DNA of 64,000 nucleotides from Flavobacterium tistrianum (GTDB lineage: Bacteria > Bacteroidota > Bacteroidia > Flavobacteriales > Flavobacteriaceae), in NCBI RefSeq assembly GCF_003254545.1, contig NZ_QJRH01000067.1:1-64000 (forward strand). The letters are read 5' to 3'. This document shows positions 1 to 9,333 of this stretch, piece by piece. Below the pieces are notes generated by a model. That model searched no databases, was not told the DNA's origin, and saw only the letters and a list, made by a program, of their open reading frames with translations. Position 1 is the first letter of the stretch; every line of letters starts with the position of its first letter. The translations under genes were made by a program, and so were the position numbers.

Positions 1-3000
1 AATGCGGCAGGATGCGTATCAACATCAAACAATTTTACTGTTACCGTAAATCCTTTGCCGACAATAACGTTGGGCGCAACTACGGCGGTCTGTACAAGTT
101 CGAATGCGCAGAGTACAACATTGCCTTACAGTGGAGTTGCAAATTCGCCAACAACTTATAGTATAACCTGGAACGCGTCTCCTGCAAATAATTTTGTAGC
201 GGTTATCGATGCAGTTTTAGGTGCTAGCCCAATAAACATTGCAGTTCCAGCTGGAACATCTGCAGGCACCTATACAGGAATCTTAACGGTAAAAAATGCT
301 GATGGATGTATTTCGGCACCAAGTAATTTTACAGTGACGGTGAATCCATTGCCGTCAATCACACTTGGAACAGCGAGTGCGGTCTGTTTTAATGCTTCAG
401 CCCAAACTTCGAGTTTAAGCTATAGCGCCTCAACAAACTCGCCGACTTCTTACAGCATTGTCTGGAATGCTACTCCAGCAAATAGTTTTACAGATATTAC
501 AGATGCAGCTTTAACCGCCAGTCCTATAAGCATTGCAGTTCCGGCTGGGACTGCAGTAGGAACTTATACAGGAATATTAACAGTAAAAAATGCGAATGGC
601 TGTATTTCTACAGCAAGTAATTTCACAATAACAGTTAATCAAGCTCCAACAATTACTACATCAGGAAATTTAACTCCTGTTTGTCAAAATACATCAGCGC
701 AAACAGCTTCTTTACCATATTCCGCAACAAGTGGTACACCAATTAGCTATTCAATTGATTGGGCTGTGTTAAATGATCAAGGGACTACCGTTTTTTCTTT
801 TGATCCTGCTGGCGGAATTATCAATACTATTAATGTTCCTGCAAACACTGCCGTTGGAACTTACAGCGGTGTAATGACAATTTTTACATCAAACGGCTGT
901 CAAACAACACAAGCAATTTCTTTGACTATTAACGGTCTTCCAACTATAAACACATCAGGAGTCTTTACTCCAGTTTGTCAAAGTTTATCAGCTCAAACCA
1001 CTACTTTGAGTTATAGTTCAACCACAGGTTCTCCAATTAATTATGCTATTGACTGGGTTGCCTTAACAGATCAAGGAACTACACCATTTCCTTTTAGTTC
1101 GGGATCAGGAGACATTATAAATGTAAATGTGCCAGCAAATACAGCCTCAGGAACTTACAACGGAATAATGATCATTACAACTTCAGGCGGTTGTCAAGCA
1201 AGTCAAAATGTTTCTTTAACAGTAAATGCGGTTGCAGCTGCGCCAACAGCTTCTGTAACTCAATTGCCAACCTGTGTAAATAATACAGGTGTAATTACAG
1301 TCACTTCTCCAGCTTCAGGAACTGGATATACTTATAGTGTAGACGGAGTAGATTTTAGTAATACTTCTGGAGTATTTACAGGACTATCTTCTGGCGGTTA
1401 CAGTGTACAAGTAAGAAATAGTACATCAGGCTGTATATCAGCAGCAACACCGATTATGATAAATGCTTTTGTTACTAAAGCATGGAATGGAAGTGTTGAT
1501 GCCAATTGGGGAAATCCAGCAAATTGGACGCCCGCAAGTGTTCCTATTGCTTCTGATTGTGTAGATATTCCAAACGTAGGGGTTCATCCTGTTATCTCTG
1601 GAACTAATGCCAATTTTTTTGTCAGCAGATTAACAGTTGAGAATAATGGGTCTCTCGTTGTACAAGGCACAAATTCAATTACTGTAACAAATGAAGTAAA
1701 TGTACTGGGTAATGGAAGTTTAATTTTTGAAAACAATTCAAGCTTAGTTCAAATTAATGATGTAGATAATACAGGAAATATTACTTACAAAAGAAATACA
1801 ACACCAGTAAGACGTTATGATGTTACGTATTGGTCTTCGCCAGTAACTCGTGTGCCAGCTTTTACGTTACATGATTTATCGCCGAACACGCTTTGGGATA
1901 AATATCATAAATTCAATTCTGCAACTGAAAAATGGATACTAATTAGTAATGGCGCAGAAGAAATGGTGAAAGGAAATGGCTATAGTATTAGATCTCCTCA
2001 GTTCTATGATTTGAATTCGACTCAAATTTTCGGAGGCCAATTTATTGGAGTGCCAAATAACGGAACGATTATAGGACCGTCAGCTATAGCTGAAAAATTA
2101 GTTTTTCTAGGGAATCCATATCCTTCAGCAATGTATGCAGATCAATTTATTCATGACAATGCAGATCGTCTTTATGGGACATTGTATTTTTGGACACATA
2201 ATAGCCCTCCTACTTTAATTCCAGGAACCAATACCTTTACTTACACTAGCAGCGACTTTGCTTATTATAATTTATCTGGAAATATAGAAGTAGGTCAAAT
2301 GGAAGGAACAGGAGCAACAACTCCAGGAAATCAAAATGCCCCATCGGGATATATTGCTGCAGGACAAGGTTTTTTTGCTAAATCAAGAACAGGGCAGAAT
2401 CCTGTATATACAAATTCGATGAGAGTAGCTAGTAATAATACTCAGTTTTATAAATCTGCCAGTACAGCTCTTATTGAAAAACATCGCGTATGGCTGAATT
2501 TTACAAATACAGAAGGAGCTTTTAAACAATTACTAATTGGATATGTAACGGGAGCAACAAATTCTTTTGATTATAATTATGATGCAGTTACACTGAATGC
2601 AAATCCTTATGTTGATTTCTATAGTATAAATGAAGATAAAAAACTTGTCATTCAAGGTCGTGCAGTGCCTTTTGTTGTGAGCGATACAGTTCCTTTAGGA
2701 TATAAGTCTACTATTCCAGAAGGTAATTTCACAATTGCAATAGATCATACAGATGGAAATTTAAGCACTCAGAATATTTATCTGCAAGATAATGTAACAA
2801 ATACGATTCATAATCTTAAAACAGGAGGTTATACGTTTAGGTCAGCACCGGGAACTTTTCTTAATCGTTTTGTTTTACGTTATACAAATGGTGATGATGA
2901 TAAAGCGCTTGGCAATGAAGATTTTGAAAATCAAAACCAAAAAATTGTTGTTTCTGTTAAAGATAAAAATATCAAACTGCAATCTATTTCTGAACAAGAA

Positions 3001-3174
3001 AATCTTCAAGAAGTCACTATTTATGACATGGGAGGAAAACAGCTATATCTTAAAAAACAAATAGGAAGTAAAGAGTGGGTTATAACCAATTTTCAATCGG
3101 GACCTCAAGTTTTGCTCATCAAAATGACTTTAGATAACGGAAAAACAGTTACTCAAAAAATAGTATTCAGGTAA
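1..3174 (+). CDS. T9SS-secreted repeat adhesin-like protein (5' end outside window)
   Basis: The frame is open from base 1, so the true start lies upstream. The N-terminal part seen here is built from exact 98-codon (294 bp) Ig/PKD-like units at 52-345, 346-639, 640-933 and 934-1227, preceded by the end of another unit. Units 1-2 and 3-4 form two subtypes; each has a paired-Cys pattern with a VC near its start and a GC near its end. A non-repetitive beta-rich region follows. The last ~85 residues (from about 2914) look like a T9SS C-terminal sorting domain of the Flavobacterium type C kind, with a YDMGGKQLY motif and a VTQKIVF end. Role inferred: large cell-surface or secreted protein, possibly an adhesin. 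No catalytic domain was recognised. A strong terminator follows directly. Confidence 0.85.
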   Translation, partial: NAAGCVSTSNNFTVTVNPLPTITLGATTAVCTSSNAQSTTLPYSGVANSPTTYSITWNASPANNFVAVIDAVLGASPINIAVPAGTSAGTYTGILTVKNADGCISAPSNFTVTVNPLPSITLGTASAVCFNASAQTSSLSYSASTNSPTSYSIVWNATPANSFTDITDAALTASPISIAVPAGTAVGTYTGILTVKNANGCISTASNFTITVNQAPTITTSGNLTPVCQNTSAQTASLPYSATSGTPISYSIDWAVLNDQGTTVFSFDPAGGIINTINVPANTAVGTYSGVMTIFTSNGCQTTQAISLTINGLPTINTSGVFTPVCQSLSAQTTTLSYSSTTGSPINYAIDWVALTDQGTTPFPFSSGSGDIINVNVPANTASGTYNGIMIITTSGGCQASQNVSLTVNAVAAAPTASVTQLPTCVNNTGVITVTSPASGTGYTYSVDGVDFSNTSGVFTGLSSGGYSVQVRNSTSGCISAATPIMINAFVTKAWNGSVDANWGNPANWTPASVPIASDCVDIPNVGVHPVISGTNANFFVSRLTVENNGSLVVQGTNSITVTNEVNVLGNGSLIFENNSSLVQINDVDNTGNITYKRNTTPVRRYDVTYWSSPVTRVPAFTLHDLSPNTLWDKYHKFNSATEKWILISNGAEEMVKGNGYSIRSPQFYDLNSTQIFGGQFIGVPNNGTIIGPSAIAEKLVFLGNPYPSAMYADQFIHDNADRLYGTLYFWTHNSPPTLIPGTNTFTYTSSDFAYYNLSGNIEVGQMEGTGATTPGNQNAPSGYIAAGQGFFAKSRTGQNPVYTNSMRVASNNTQFYKSASTALIEKHRVWLNFTNTEGAFKQLLIGYVTGATNSFDYNYDAVTLNANPYVDFYSINEDKKLVIQGRAVPFVVSDTVPLGYKSTIPEGNFTIAIDHTDGNLSTQNIYLQDNVTNTIHNLKTGGYTFRSAPGTFLNRFVLRYTNGDDDKALGNEDFENQNQKIVVSVKDKNIKLQSISEQENLQEVTIYDMGGKQLYLKKQIGSKEWVITNFQSGPQVLLIKMTLDNGKTVTQKIVFR
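52..1227 (+). repeat. Four tandem 294-bp in-gene repeats
   Basis: Four consecutive units of exactly 294 bp (98 codons) start at 52, 346, 640 and 934 inside the adhesin gene. Units 1 and 2 share PLP-x-ITLG and GILTVKNA-x-GCIS signatures. Units 3 and 4 share a TSG..TPVCQ signature and an IDW motif. The alternating similarity points to stepwise duplication of blocks. Confidence 0.9.
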
Positions 3175-3181
3175 AATAAAA

Positions 3182-3214
3182 AAAGCGGTTGAGGGAAATC
3201 TCAACCGCTTTCTT
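3182..3214. terminator. Bidirectional Rho-independent terminator
   Basis: A 12-bp perfect stem (AAAGCGGTTGAG at 3182-3193 with its complement at 3200-3211) has a 6-nt loop, T-rich sequence on the + side and A-rich sequence before it. It sits between the convergent adhesin gene and the cupin gene and can serve both. Confidence 0.9.
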
Positions 3215-3215
3215 A

Positions 3216-4082
3216 TTAAAGTGCACGCTGTAAATTTTGATGTGTATCTTTAAGAGCTTTTTTGTTTTTATAGTCAATCCATTTTTGACCTTGAATTTTT
3301 CGCATCATAATATCAAAATGGCGCATAATAAAAACATTGTATGCCGCTTTAGATAAATTGACTATGTTTTTTGGAAAAGAGCGAAGACTCATCGAAAATC
3401 CTGGTGTTAAATATTTCATATAGTGCCAGTATCCTTCAGGCATGTATAGCATTTCACCATGCTTCAGGTTAGTAATATAGCCTTCAACATTTTTAAGTGC
3501 AGGAAATTTTTCGTAATCAGGATTATCAAAATCAATGTCTTCTCTTGAAATTAAAGCGTGAGGCACTTTATACATAAATTTCGACTGGCTAGGAGGAAAA
3601 ATCATGCATTGTTTTTCGCCATGGAAATGAAAATGAAGAATGTTTGAATAATCAATATCATAGTGCATAAAAACCTTCGAATTTTCTCCTCCAAAAAACA
3701 GCATCGGCATCTGCTTGACTAATTTTAAGCCAATATCGGGCCATAAGAAGTCGTTTTTTAAAGAAGGAACCTCTTTCATGAGATTATAAAGGAAAATACG
3801 GTAATTAGTAGGCTTTTCTTCTAATAAGTCAATATAATCACTCATCTTCATTGTGGTATGCGCCTCGTTAAATCCGTCTTCATGATTTACAGGTCTGTCA
3901 TCGTACAAAGGAACGATTGAATTTCCTGCGATTTCTTTTATATAAGATAATTTCCATTTGTTATAAGCTGGCCAGTCTTCGGTCAATTCTTCGATAACAA
4001 CAGGAATTTGTTTTTTTACATATTGGGAAACAAAATCTGCTTTAGAGATTTTTTTAACCCTTTCTATTTGTTTTAACTTCAT
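3216..4082 (-). CDS. Cupin-like / JmjC-type Fe(II)/2-oxoglutarate oxygenase-like protein
   Basis: This 288-residue protein has the layout of the cupin_8/JmjC-like family. An N-terminal segment carries IPVVIEELTEDWPAY, which resembles the 'pressing the cap' region of these enzymes. A metal site H140-x-D142 lies in MHYDIDYSN and a distal His (H220) in GYWHYM; K157 could bind 2-oxoglutarate. Family members hydroxylate proteins or small molecules in the cytoplasm, but the substrate here cannot be told. There is no signal peptide. It lies downstream of a membrane-protein gene on the same strand, but a terminator separates them, so it is probably transcribed alone. Confidence 0.8.
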   Translation of the reverse strand: MKLKQIERVKKISKADFVSQYVKKQIPVVIEELTEDWPAYNKWKLSYIKEIAGNSIVPLYDDRPVNHEDGFNEAHTTMKMSDYIDLLEEKPTNYRIFLYNLMKEVPSLKNDFLWPDIGLKLVKQMPMLFFGGENSKVFMHYDIDYSNILHFHFHGEKQCMIFPPSQSKFMYKVPHALISREDIDFDNPDYEKFPALKNVEGYITNLKHGEMLYMPEGYWHYMKYLTPGFSMSLRSFPKNIVNLSKAAYNVFIMRHFDIMMRKIQGQKWIDYKNKKALKDTHQNLQRAL

Positions 4083-4095
4083 TCTATTAAATAAA

Positions 4096-4128
4096 AAATT
4101 GCTTATAGCTCTGAGCTACAAGCAATTT
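4096..4128 (-). terminator. Rho-independent terminator of the small membrane protein gene
   Basis: An inverted repeat (AAATTGCTT / AAGCAATTT plus TAGCT / AGCTA, one A-C mismatch) forms a long stem with a CTG loop. On the minus strand it is followed by TTTTTTAT. It lies between the stop of the membrane-protein gene and the start of the cupin gene. Confidence 0.8.
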
Positions 4129-4191
4129 AAAAAAAAATGTTGAAATTTGCGAACTCTTTAGACTAATTTTTTAATCTAATCGATTTCAAAA

Positions 4192-4629
4192 TCAATCAGC
4201 TGCATATTTGTTATTCCAATACAGCATCATCATTAAAGTTACTATTACAGAAGAAGCGATTCCTTCAAACAATAGACAGATACAATAAGTTGGTACTGAT
4301 GGATTTCCTCCGAACATAAATGTTTCAGATAAAGTTCTAACATAAGCATCTCCGCCTCGGGCGTAACTATAAACTAATAAGCCAAAAACACTCATGCATA
4401 CACCAACCACAGAAGTCGTCATTGCAGAAATGGCATTAGATAAAAAATTGGTTTCCCCTTCATGGAGATTCATCTGCATGGTCCTATTAACACCGTAGAA
4501 TATAAAGAAAACGTTAAGTGTTCTCAAATAAAACAAATCGGCCAACCCCAATACATTCATTAATAAAAAATAAATGCCAATTCCGAGGAAAATCAAAAAC
4601 CCGTTGGTAATTTCTTTAGGTAGTTTCAT
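4192..4629 (-). CDS. Small multi-pass inner membrane protein, unknown function
   Basis: 145 residues with about four hydrophobic segments (roughly residues 9-30, 33-50, 67-92 and 112-138), joined by short loops containing NRTMQMNLHEGETN and a Gly-rich ARGGD stretch. There is no signal-peptide cleavage motif, so it is predicted to be integral to the cytoplasmic membrane. I do not recognise the family. It is on the same strand as ribF, whose stop lies 98 bases upstream of this start, so the two could be co-transcribed. A terminator follows. Length and composition are consistent with a real gene, and the next start and stop are well spaced. Confidence 0.65.
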   Translation of the reverse strand: MKLPKEITNGFLIFLGIGIYFLLMNVLGLADLFYLRTLNVFFIFYGVNRTMQMNLHEGETNFLSNAISAMTTSVVGVCMSVFGLLVYSYARGGDAYVRTLSETFMFGGNPSVPTYCICLLFEGIASSVIVTLMMMLYWNNKYAAD

Positions 4630-4727
4630 AGTGGTTATTTTTTAGAAGTTAATAGTAAATGTTTGAAAAACAGTCTTCTATCAAATTTACTAAAAAAATA
4701 GCTACGATGATTTAAAAACGGTAAAAA

Positions 4728-5675
4728 CTATGCAGTCTGGTTTTTTAAAGAAGAGTTTATAAAAGCTAAAGAATCGGTTTGATCTTGATTAATCTGAGCT
4801 TTTAAAGCATCTAACGAACCAAATTTTTGTTCTTCACGAATATAATGCAGTAAAGAAACTTCAATCTTCTGATCGTAAATGTCTTTGTCAAAATTGAACA
4901 AATGGACTTCAATAGTCTGTTTTTCACCATTAACTGTCGGATTGAAACCAATATTCATCATACCGTAAATAGTTTCTTCGTTTACAACAGCTCTTACAAC
5001 GTAAACACCAATTTTCGGTATTAGTTTATAATCTTCTTCAATGTGAATGTTTGCTGTTGGAAAACCAATTGTTCTTCCAAGCTGTTTTCCTTTTACAACT
5101 TTTCCGTTCAAGAAATAGCTATAACCTAAATATTCATTGGCCAAAGCCATATTGCCTTCATTTAAGGCTTTCCTAATTTTGGTCGAGCTCACCGAAACGT
5201 CTTGGATTTCTTCAGCAGAAATCTGCTCTACTTCAAATCCGTATTCTAATCCAAAAGCAATTAAATCATCAATATTTGCAGTTCTATTGCGGCCAAAACG
5301 ATGATCATGTCCAATAATAATTTTTTGAATCTGGAATTTTTCAACTAAAATCGTACGAACGAATTCCTCGGCAGTTAATCTTGAAAAACTTTCGTTAAAA
5401 GGATGAACAACTAGATTTTCTATACCAGTTGCTTCCAAAAGTTTTATTTTTTCATCAATAGTATTCAGCAATCTTATTTCCGATTTTTCTTGAAGAACCA
5501 TTCGCGGATGCGGAAAAAAGGTAAGTACTAAACTTTCATATTTTCCGTTTTCAGTATTTTGAGTAATTCGCTCAAGAATTTTTTTATGACCAATATGCAC
5601 GCCATCAAAGGTTCCAAGAGTTAAAATTGTTTTCTTGGTTGACTGAAAATCGTTTATAGAATGAAAGAGCTTCAA
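4728..5675 (-). CDS. ribF: Bifunctional riboflavin kinase / FAD synthetase
   Basis: RibF phosphorylates riboflavin to FMN and adenylylates FMN to FAD in the cytoplasm. The N-terminal FAD-synthetase half shows the nucleotide-binding GTFDGVHIGH (residues 21-30), FFPHP, GHDHRFG (122-128) and the SSTKIRKAL motif (163-171). The C-terminal riboflavin-kinase half shows GRTIGFPTAN (200-209), the GVY and MNIGFNPT strands and an EVHLF motif. At 315 residues it has the usual family length. The start ATG is followed by a typical RibF N-terminus (MKLFHSI). A TAAATTTG -7 element lies on the minus strand at 5704-5697, which gives a short 5' leader. Confidence 0.97.
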   Translation of the reverse strand: MKLFHSINDFQSTKKTILTLGTFDGVHIGHKKILERITQNTENGKYESLVLTFFPHPRMVLQEKSEIRLLNTIDEKIKLLEATGIENLVVHPFNESFSRLTAEEFVRTILVEKFQIQKIIIGHDHRFGRNRTANIDDLIAFGLEYGFEVEQISAEEIQDVSVSSTKIRKALNEGNMALANEYLGYSYFLNGKVVKGKQLGRTIGFPTANIHIEEDYKLIPKIGVYVVRAVVNEETIYGMMNIGFNPTVNGEKQTIEVHLFNFDKDIYDQKIEVSLLHYIREEQKFGSLDALKAQINQDQTDSLAFINSSLKNQTA

Positions 5676-5696
5676 AACAAATTATTTAAGATGCTG

Positions 5697-5704
5697 CAAA
5701 TTTA
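5697..5704 (-). promoter_or_regulatory. -7 element of ribF
   Basis: The minus strand reads TAAATTTG, an exact match to the Bacteroidota -7 consensus TAnnTTTG, 22 bases before the ribF start. No convincing -33 box was identified. Confidence 0.5.
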
Positions 5705-5867
5705 TACTATTCTCTTTTAAATTTAATGATATGTTAAATCGAATTTTATTGCATAATCTATCTTTTTGTAAAAATAAGACGACTCGTCGATTAAAAAACA
5801 ATAATTGCGATATAAATAATATGATTTCAAATTAATTGAAGTAATTTTGATTATATATTTTAAGAGT

Positions 5868-8537
5868 ATGAAAAAACAACTACTTTTTATTTTTTTAATT
5901 TTCTGTTCTGCAACAATGAATGCACAAGATGCTTTATGGCAGAAAGTAACTTCTTCATCGCTTTCTCGAAAAGCAGATGGCTTAAGTTCCAATAAATTAT
6001 ATTATAAATTAAATACAAGTCTTCTCAGCTCAAAGTTAGCTTCGGCATCAAATAAAACAGCAAAAAATACTTCATCGGAGATTACTATTCCAAATTCGGA
6101 TGGAATTTTAGAACGTTTTTCTGTTTGGGAATCTTCTAATTTTGATCCAGAATTACAAGCAAAATATCCAGAAATCAGGTCTTATGAAGGTCGCGGAATA
6201 GACGATAAAAATGCGAAAATACATTTTAGCGTTGCTCCCATCGGAATGCAGACTATGGTTTTTAGAACAGCAAAACCAACAGAATATATTGAACAAAATC
6301 CAGACAATAAGTCGGAATACGTTTTATTTAAATCGACAGACAATGCAGATTCACGAGCGCTTTTGAATTGTAAAACGATTAATTTGATTTCTGAAAATAA
6401 ATCTACAGCTACTGCGAGAACAACTTCTAATGCCAAACAATTTAAAACACTTAGATTGGCATTATCGTGTACGGGAGAATATACCGCTTTTTTTGGCGGA
6501 ACAAAAGCAGGAGCTTTGGCTGGAATGAATGCCACTTTAACTCGAGTAAATGGTATTTTTAATAGAGACCTTGCAGTACAGTTAATTTTAGTTGCAAATA
6601 ATGACGCTGTTGTTTATACAGACGCTTCTACAGATCCTTATTCTATTCCTAGTATAGGTGCCGCTGATAGTAATCCTACTTGGCCAAAAGAAGTGCAGAC
6701 AACGTTAACTAGTGTTATTGGCGAAGCCAATTACGACATCGGTCATTTGTTTGGAGGTTCTGGCGGCGGAGGGCTTGCAAGTTGTATTGGCTGTGTATGT
6801 GACAGTCCGACTCCTAGCAATTCTATTGGAAAGGGTAGTGCCTATACATCTCCTGCAGATGCGAAACCTCTGGGTGATAACTTTGACATTGATTTTGTTG
6901 CTCATGAAATGGGACACCAACTTGGTGCAACGCATACTTATTCGCATGCAAATGAAGGATTTGGAGCGTGTTACGAACCAGGAAGTGGTTCAACCATTAT
7001 GGGATATGCTGGAATAACAAATTATAATGTTCAGAGTCATTCAGATGATTATTTTGCTTATGCAAGTATTAGTCAAATACAGAGTGTTCTGGCAGGGAAA
7101 ACTTGTCCAGTATCTATACCTATAACAGATAATAATCCGCCTGTTATAAATGCGGGTTCAGATTATACAATTCCAATTAGTACGCCATTTATTTTGACAG
7201 GTACCGGTTCTGATCCTGAAGGAAATTCTATAACTTATACTTGGGAGCAATTTGATAGTGCCACTACAACTTTTGCAGGTAACAGTTTAACGTATCCTAC
7301 AAAACCAGATGGGCCGATGTTTAGATCTTTACCGCCAACAACTTCGCCTGTTCGTTACATGCCAGCTTTAAGTTCAGTGTTAAATAATCAATTGACGACA
7401 AGTTGGGAATCTGTTTCTTCTATTGCAAAAACAATGAATTTTACGCTTACCGGAAGAGACAATGCCGCTTTAGGAAAGGGTCAAACCAATACAGATGCTA
7501 TGATTGTAACTGTAACTGCCGCAGCTGGACCGTTTGCAGTAACTTCGCAAACAGACGATAATCTGGGGTGGGCAAAAGGATCTGCACAAATGATTACATG
7601 GAGTGTGAATAATACGAATACATTGCCAGGATCATCAAACGTAAATATTAAACTATCTGTAGATGGCGGAGTAACATTTCCAATTGTTTTAGCCAGCAAT
7701 ACTCCAAATGATGGTTCTGAAACGATATTAGTTCCAGAAATTGATGCTTCAACCAATTGCAGACTTTTGATAGAACCAGTTAATAATATTTATTATGCTA
7801 TAAATAGCAAACCATTTGCAGTAGGATATACAGTTTCAACATCTTGTTCATCTTATAATTTTGGTGGCGGATATTCTACCGATGTTAATGTCAATGTAAA
7901 TAAAACAGTTTCTGTACCTTCTTCGTCTGGATTAGTTTCGGATGTCAATGTTTCTGTAAATGTAACACATGCGAGATTTTCAGATCTGACTATGCAAATC
8001 ATAAGTCCAAGCGGAACAGTGGTGACTTTATTCAATAAAAACTGTGGAAGTACAAATTCAACTTTTGCTTTACAGTTTGACGATAGCGGAACAGCTTTGA
8101 ACTGTAATACAACTACTAGCCAAATTGTTATTCCTTCAACAGCTCTAGCTGCTTTTAATGGAGAAAACCCACAAGGAAATTGGACTTTTAGAGTTTTTGA
8201 TGACAAAGTAGGTTCTCTAGGAACAATAAATTCTGCATCAGTAAATATTTGCACTAAAACCTACACATTAGGAAATGAAGATTTTGAAAATGTCGATTTT
8301 GTTGCCTATCCAAATCCAAACAAAGGAACTTTTACAGTACAATTTGAAAGAGATTCAGTAAGCGAGATTAAAGTTTACGTTAATGATATTAATGGAAAAT
8401 ATGTTTACAATAGAACTTTTCAAGGTTCAGGATATTTTATTCAGGATATTCAATTGCCAGATGTGCCTTCAGGCCTTTATTTTGTAACGGTTACTGATGG
8501 TAACAGAAAAGAAGTGAAAAAAATATTGGTGAATTAA
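5868..8537 (+). CDS. Secreted reprolysin-like zinc metalloprotease with P-domain and T9SS sorting domain
   Basis: The start is set at ATG 5868, where a clear Sec signal peptide begins (MKKQLLFIFLIF, ending near MNAQ); an upstream in-frame TTG at 5847 would only disturb it. The protein has 889 residues. A metzincin catalytic domain covers about residues 185-400, with the extended zinc motif HEMGHQLGATH (H346, E347, H350, H356) and a downstream Met-turn (IMGYAG). Cys pairs lie near CIGCVC. An Ig-like region follows, then a proprotein-convertase P-like domain (about 657-795), then a T9SS type A sorting domain (about 803-889, YPNPNKGTF start and KKILVN end). Role inferred: protease exported by Sec then T9SS to the cell surface or medium. 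It is transcribed alone and converges on comF. Confidence 0.93.
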   Translation: MKKQLLFIFLIFCSATMNAQDALWQKVTSSSLSRKADGLSSNKLYYKLNTSLLSSKLASASNKTAKNTSSEITIPNSDGILERFSVWESSNFDPELQAKYPEIRSYEGRGIDDKNAKIHFSVAPIGMQTMVFRTAKPTEYIEQNPDNKSEYVLFKSTDNADSRALLNCKTINLISENKSTATARTTSNAKQFKTLRLALSCTGEYTAFFGGTKAGALAGMNATLTRVNGIFNRDLAVQLILVANNDAVVYTDASTDPYSIPSIGAADSNPTWPKEVQTTLTSVIGEANYDIGHLFGGSGGGGLASCIGCVCDSPTPSNSIGKGSAYTSPADAKPLGDNFDIDFVAHEMGHQLGATHTYSHANEGFGACYEPGSGSTIMGYAGITNYNVQSHSDDYFAYASISQIQSVLAGKTCPVSIPITDNNPPVINAGSDYTIPISTPFILTGTGSDPEGNSITYTWEQFDSATTTFAGNSLTYPTKPDGPMFRSLPPTTSPVRYMPALSSVLNNQLTTSWESVSSIAKTMNFTLTGRDNAALGKGQTNTDAMIVTVTAAAGPFAVTSQTDDNLGWAKGSAQMITWSVNNTNTLPGSSNVNIKLSVDGGVTFPIVLASNTPNDGSETILVPEIDASTNCRLLIEPVNNIYYAINSKPFAVGYTVSTSCSSYNFGGGYSTDVNVNVNKTVSVPSSSGLVSDVNVSVNVTHARFSDLTMQIISPSGTVVTLFNKNCGSTNSTFALQFDDSGTALNCNTTTSQIVIPSTALAAFNGENPQGNWTFRVFDDKVGSLGTINSASVNICTKTYTLGNEDFENVDFVAYPNPNKGTFTVQFERDSVSEIKVYVNDINGKYVYNRTFQGSGYFIQDIQLPDVPSGLYFVTVTDGNRKEVKKILVN

Positions 8538-8554
8538 TTTTTGAGCTTCAAAGG

Positions 8555-9235
8555 TTAATGTGCCATTGCCATACAGAGTATACTAATCTTAACGCCAGGT
8601 ATTTTCAGTAACGCTTTTGAACATGCTTCAAGTGTTGCTCCTGTTGTAAGTACGTCATCAACAATTAGGAAATGTTTGTTGTGATTAGATTCGCTGAATT
8701 TGACATCAAAAATGTTTTCAATATTCTCAGATCTTCCCAAAAGGTTTTTCTTGGATTGCGTTTTGGTATATAATTTTCGGATTAGAATATTTTCTACAAA
8801 AGGAATTTCAAAACCCGATGCAATTGCTTTCCCGAAAGTAGTTACCTGATTATAGCCTCGTTCCTTAAATTTTCTTTTATGGAGCGGAACGGGAATGACA
8901 GCGTCAAAAGGAATTTCTAATTGAAGTTCCTTTAAATCTTCCGCGTACCAATTTCCTAAAACAGCTCCGATTTCCTGATGCCCTTTATATTTTAAATTAT
9001 GGATTAATTCCTGAACCATTCCCTTTTTATTAAAATACAAAAAGGCTGATGCAAATTGAATATCAATTTTACCATAGAACTTTTTTACAGCTTCATTTTC
9101 GGGGTTTAAATGGTATTGGGTTAGAGGCATCTCATGTCTACAGATGGTACAAAAGACTTTTTCATTCTGAAGCAAAATAGAGTGGCATCCGCTACAGACT
9201 TTAGGGAAAAATAGGTTTATTAGATAATTAATCAC
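8555..9235 (-). CDS. comF: ComF family phosphoribosyltransferase-like protein
   Basis: A 226-residue protein with an N-terminal zinc finger (C14, C17, C29, C32) and a C-terminal type I PRTase fold. The PRPP-loop motif VDDVLTTGAT spans about residues 192-201, preceded by the ComF-typical PVPLHKRKFKERGYNQ and TQSKKNLLGR stretches. ComF proteins act in DNA uptake for natural transformation; whether this strain is competent is unknown. Length and domain order are normal. The gene converges on the metalloprotease gene with only 17 bases between the stops. A minus-strand TACTTTTG -7 element lies at 9263-9256. Confidence 0.9.
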   Translation of the reverse strand: MINYLINLFFPKVCSGCHSILLQNEKVFCTICRHEMPLTQYHLNPENEAVKKFYGKIDIQFASAFLYFNKKGMVQELIHNLKYKGHQEIGAVLGNWYAEDLKELQLEIPFDAVIPVPLHKRKFKERGYNQVTTFGKAIASGFEIPFVENILIRKLYTKTQSKKNLLGRSENIENIFDVKFSESNHNKHFLIVDDVLTTGATLEACSKALLKIPGVKISILCMAMAH

Positions 9236-9255
9236 AAAAAGAGAGATTTTATTTA

Positions 9256-9263
9256 CAAAAGTA
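9256..9263 (-). promoter_or_regulatory. -7 element of comF
   Basis: The minus strand reads TACTTTTG, matching TAnnTTTG, 21 bases upstream of the comF start codon. Confidence 0.45.
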
Positions 9264-9318
9264 ACAAAATCAAAGCTTCAATCTTTATAATTTTTCTTTT
9301 TTATATAGCTAGTTTTTA

Positions 9319-9326
9319 TATTTTTG
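9319..9326 (+). promoter_or_regulatory. -7 element of glyS
   Basis: TATTTTTG matches TAnnTTTG and ends only 7 bases before the glyS ATG at 9334, so the mRNA would be almost leaderless if this is the active promoter. Confidence 0.45.
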
Positions 9327-9333
9327 CATCACT

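Noticed and set aside
2870-3064. Open frame of 64 codons inside the adhesin gene
   Set aside because: Lies wholly inside the well-supported T9SS sorting-domain coding region in another frame, with no family resemblance.
5847-5867. Upstream TTG start for the metalloprotease
   Set aside because: Would put seven extra residues before a clean signal peptide beginning at ATG 5868.
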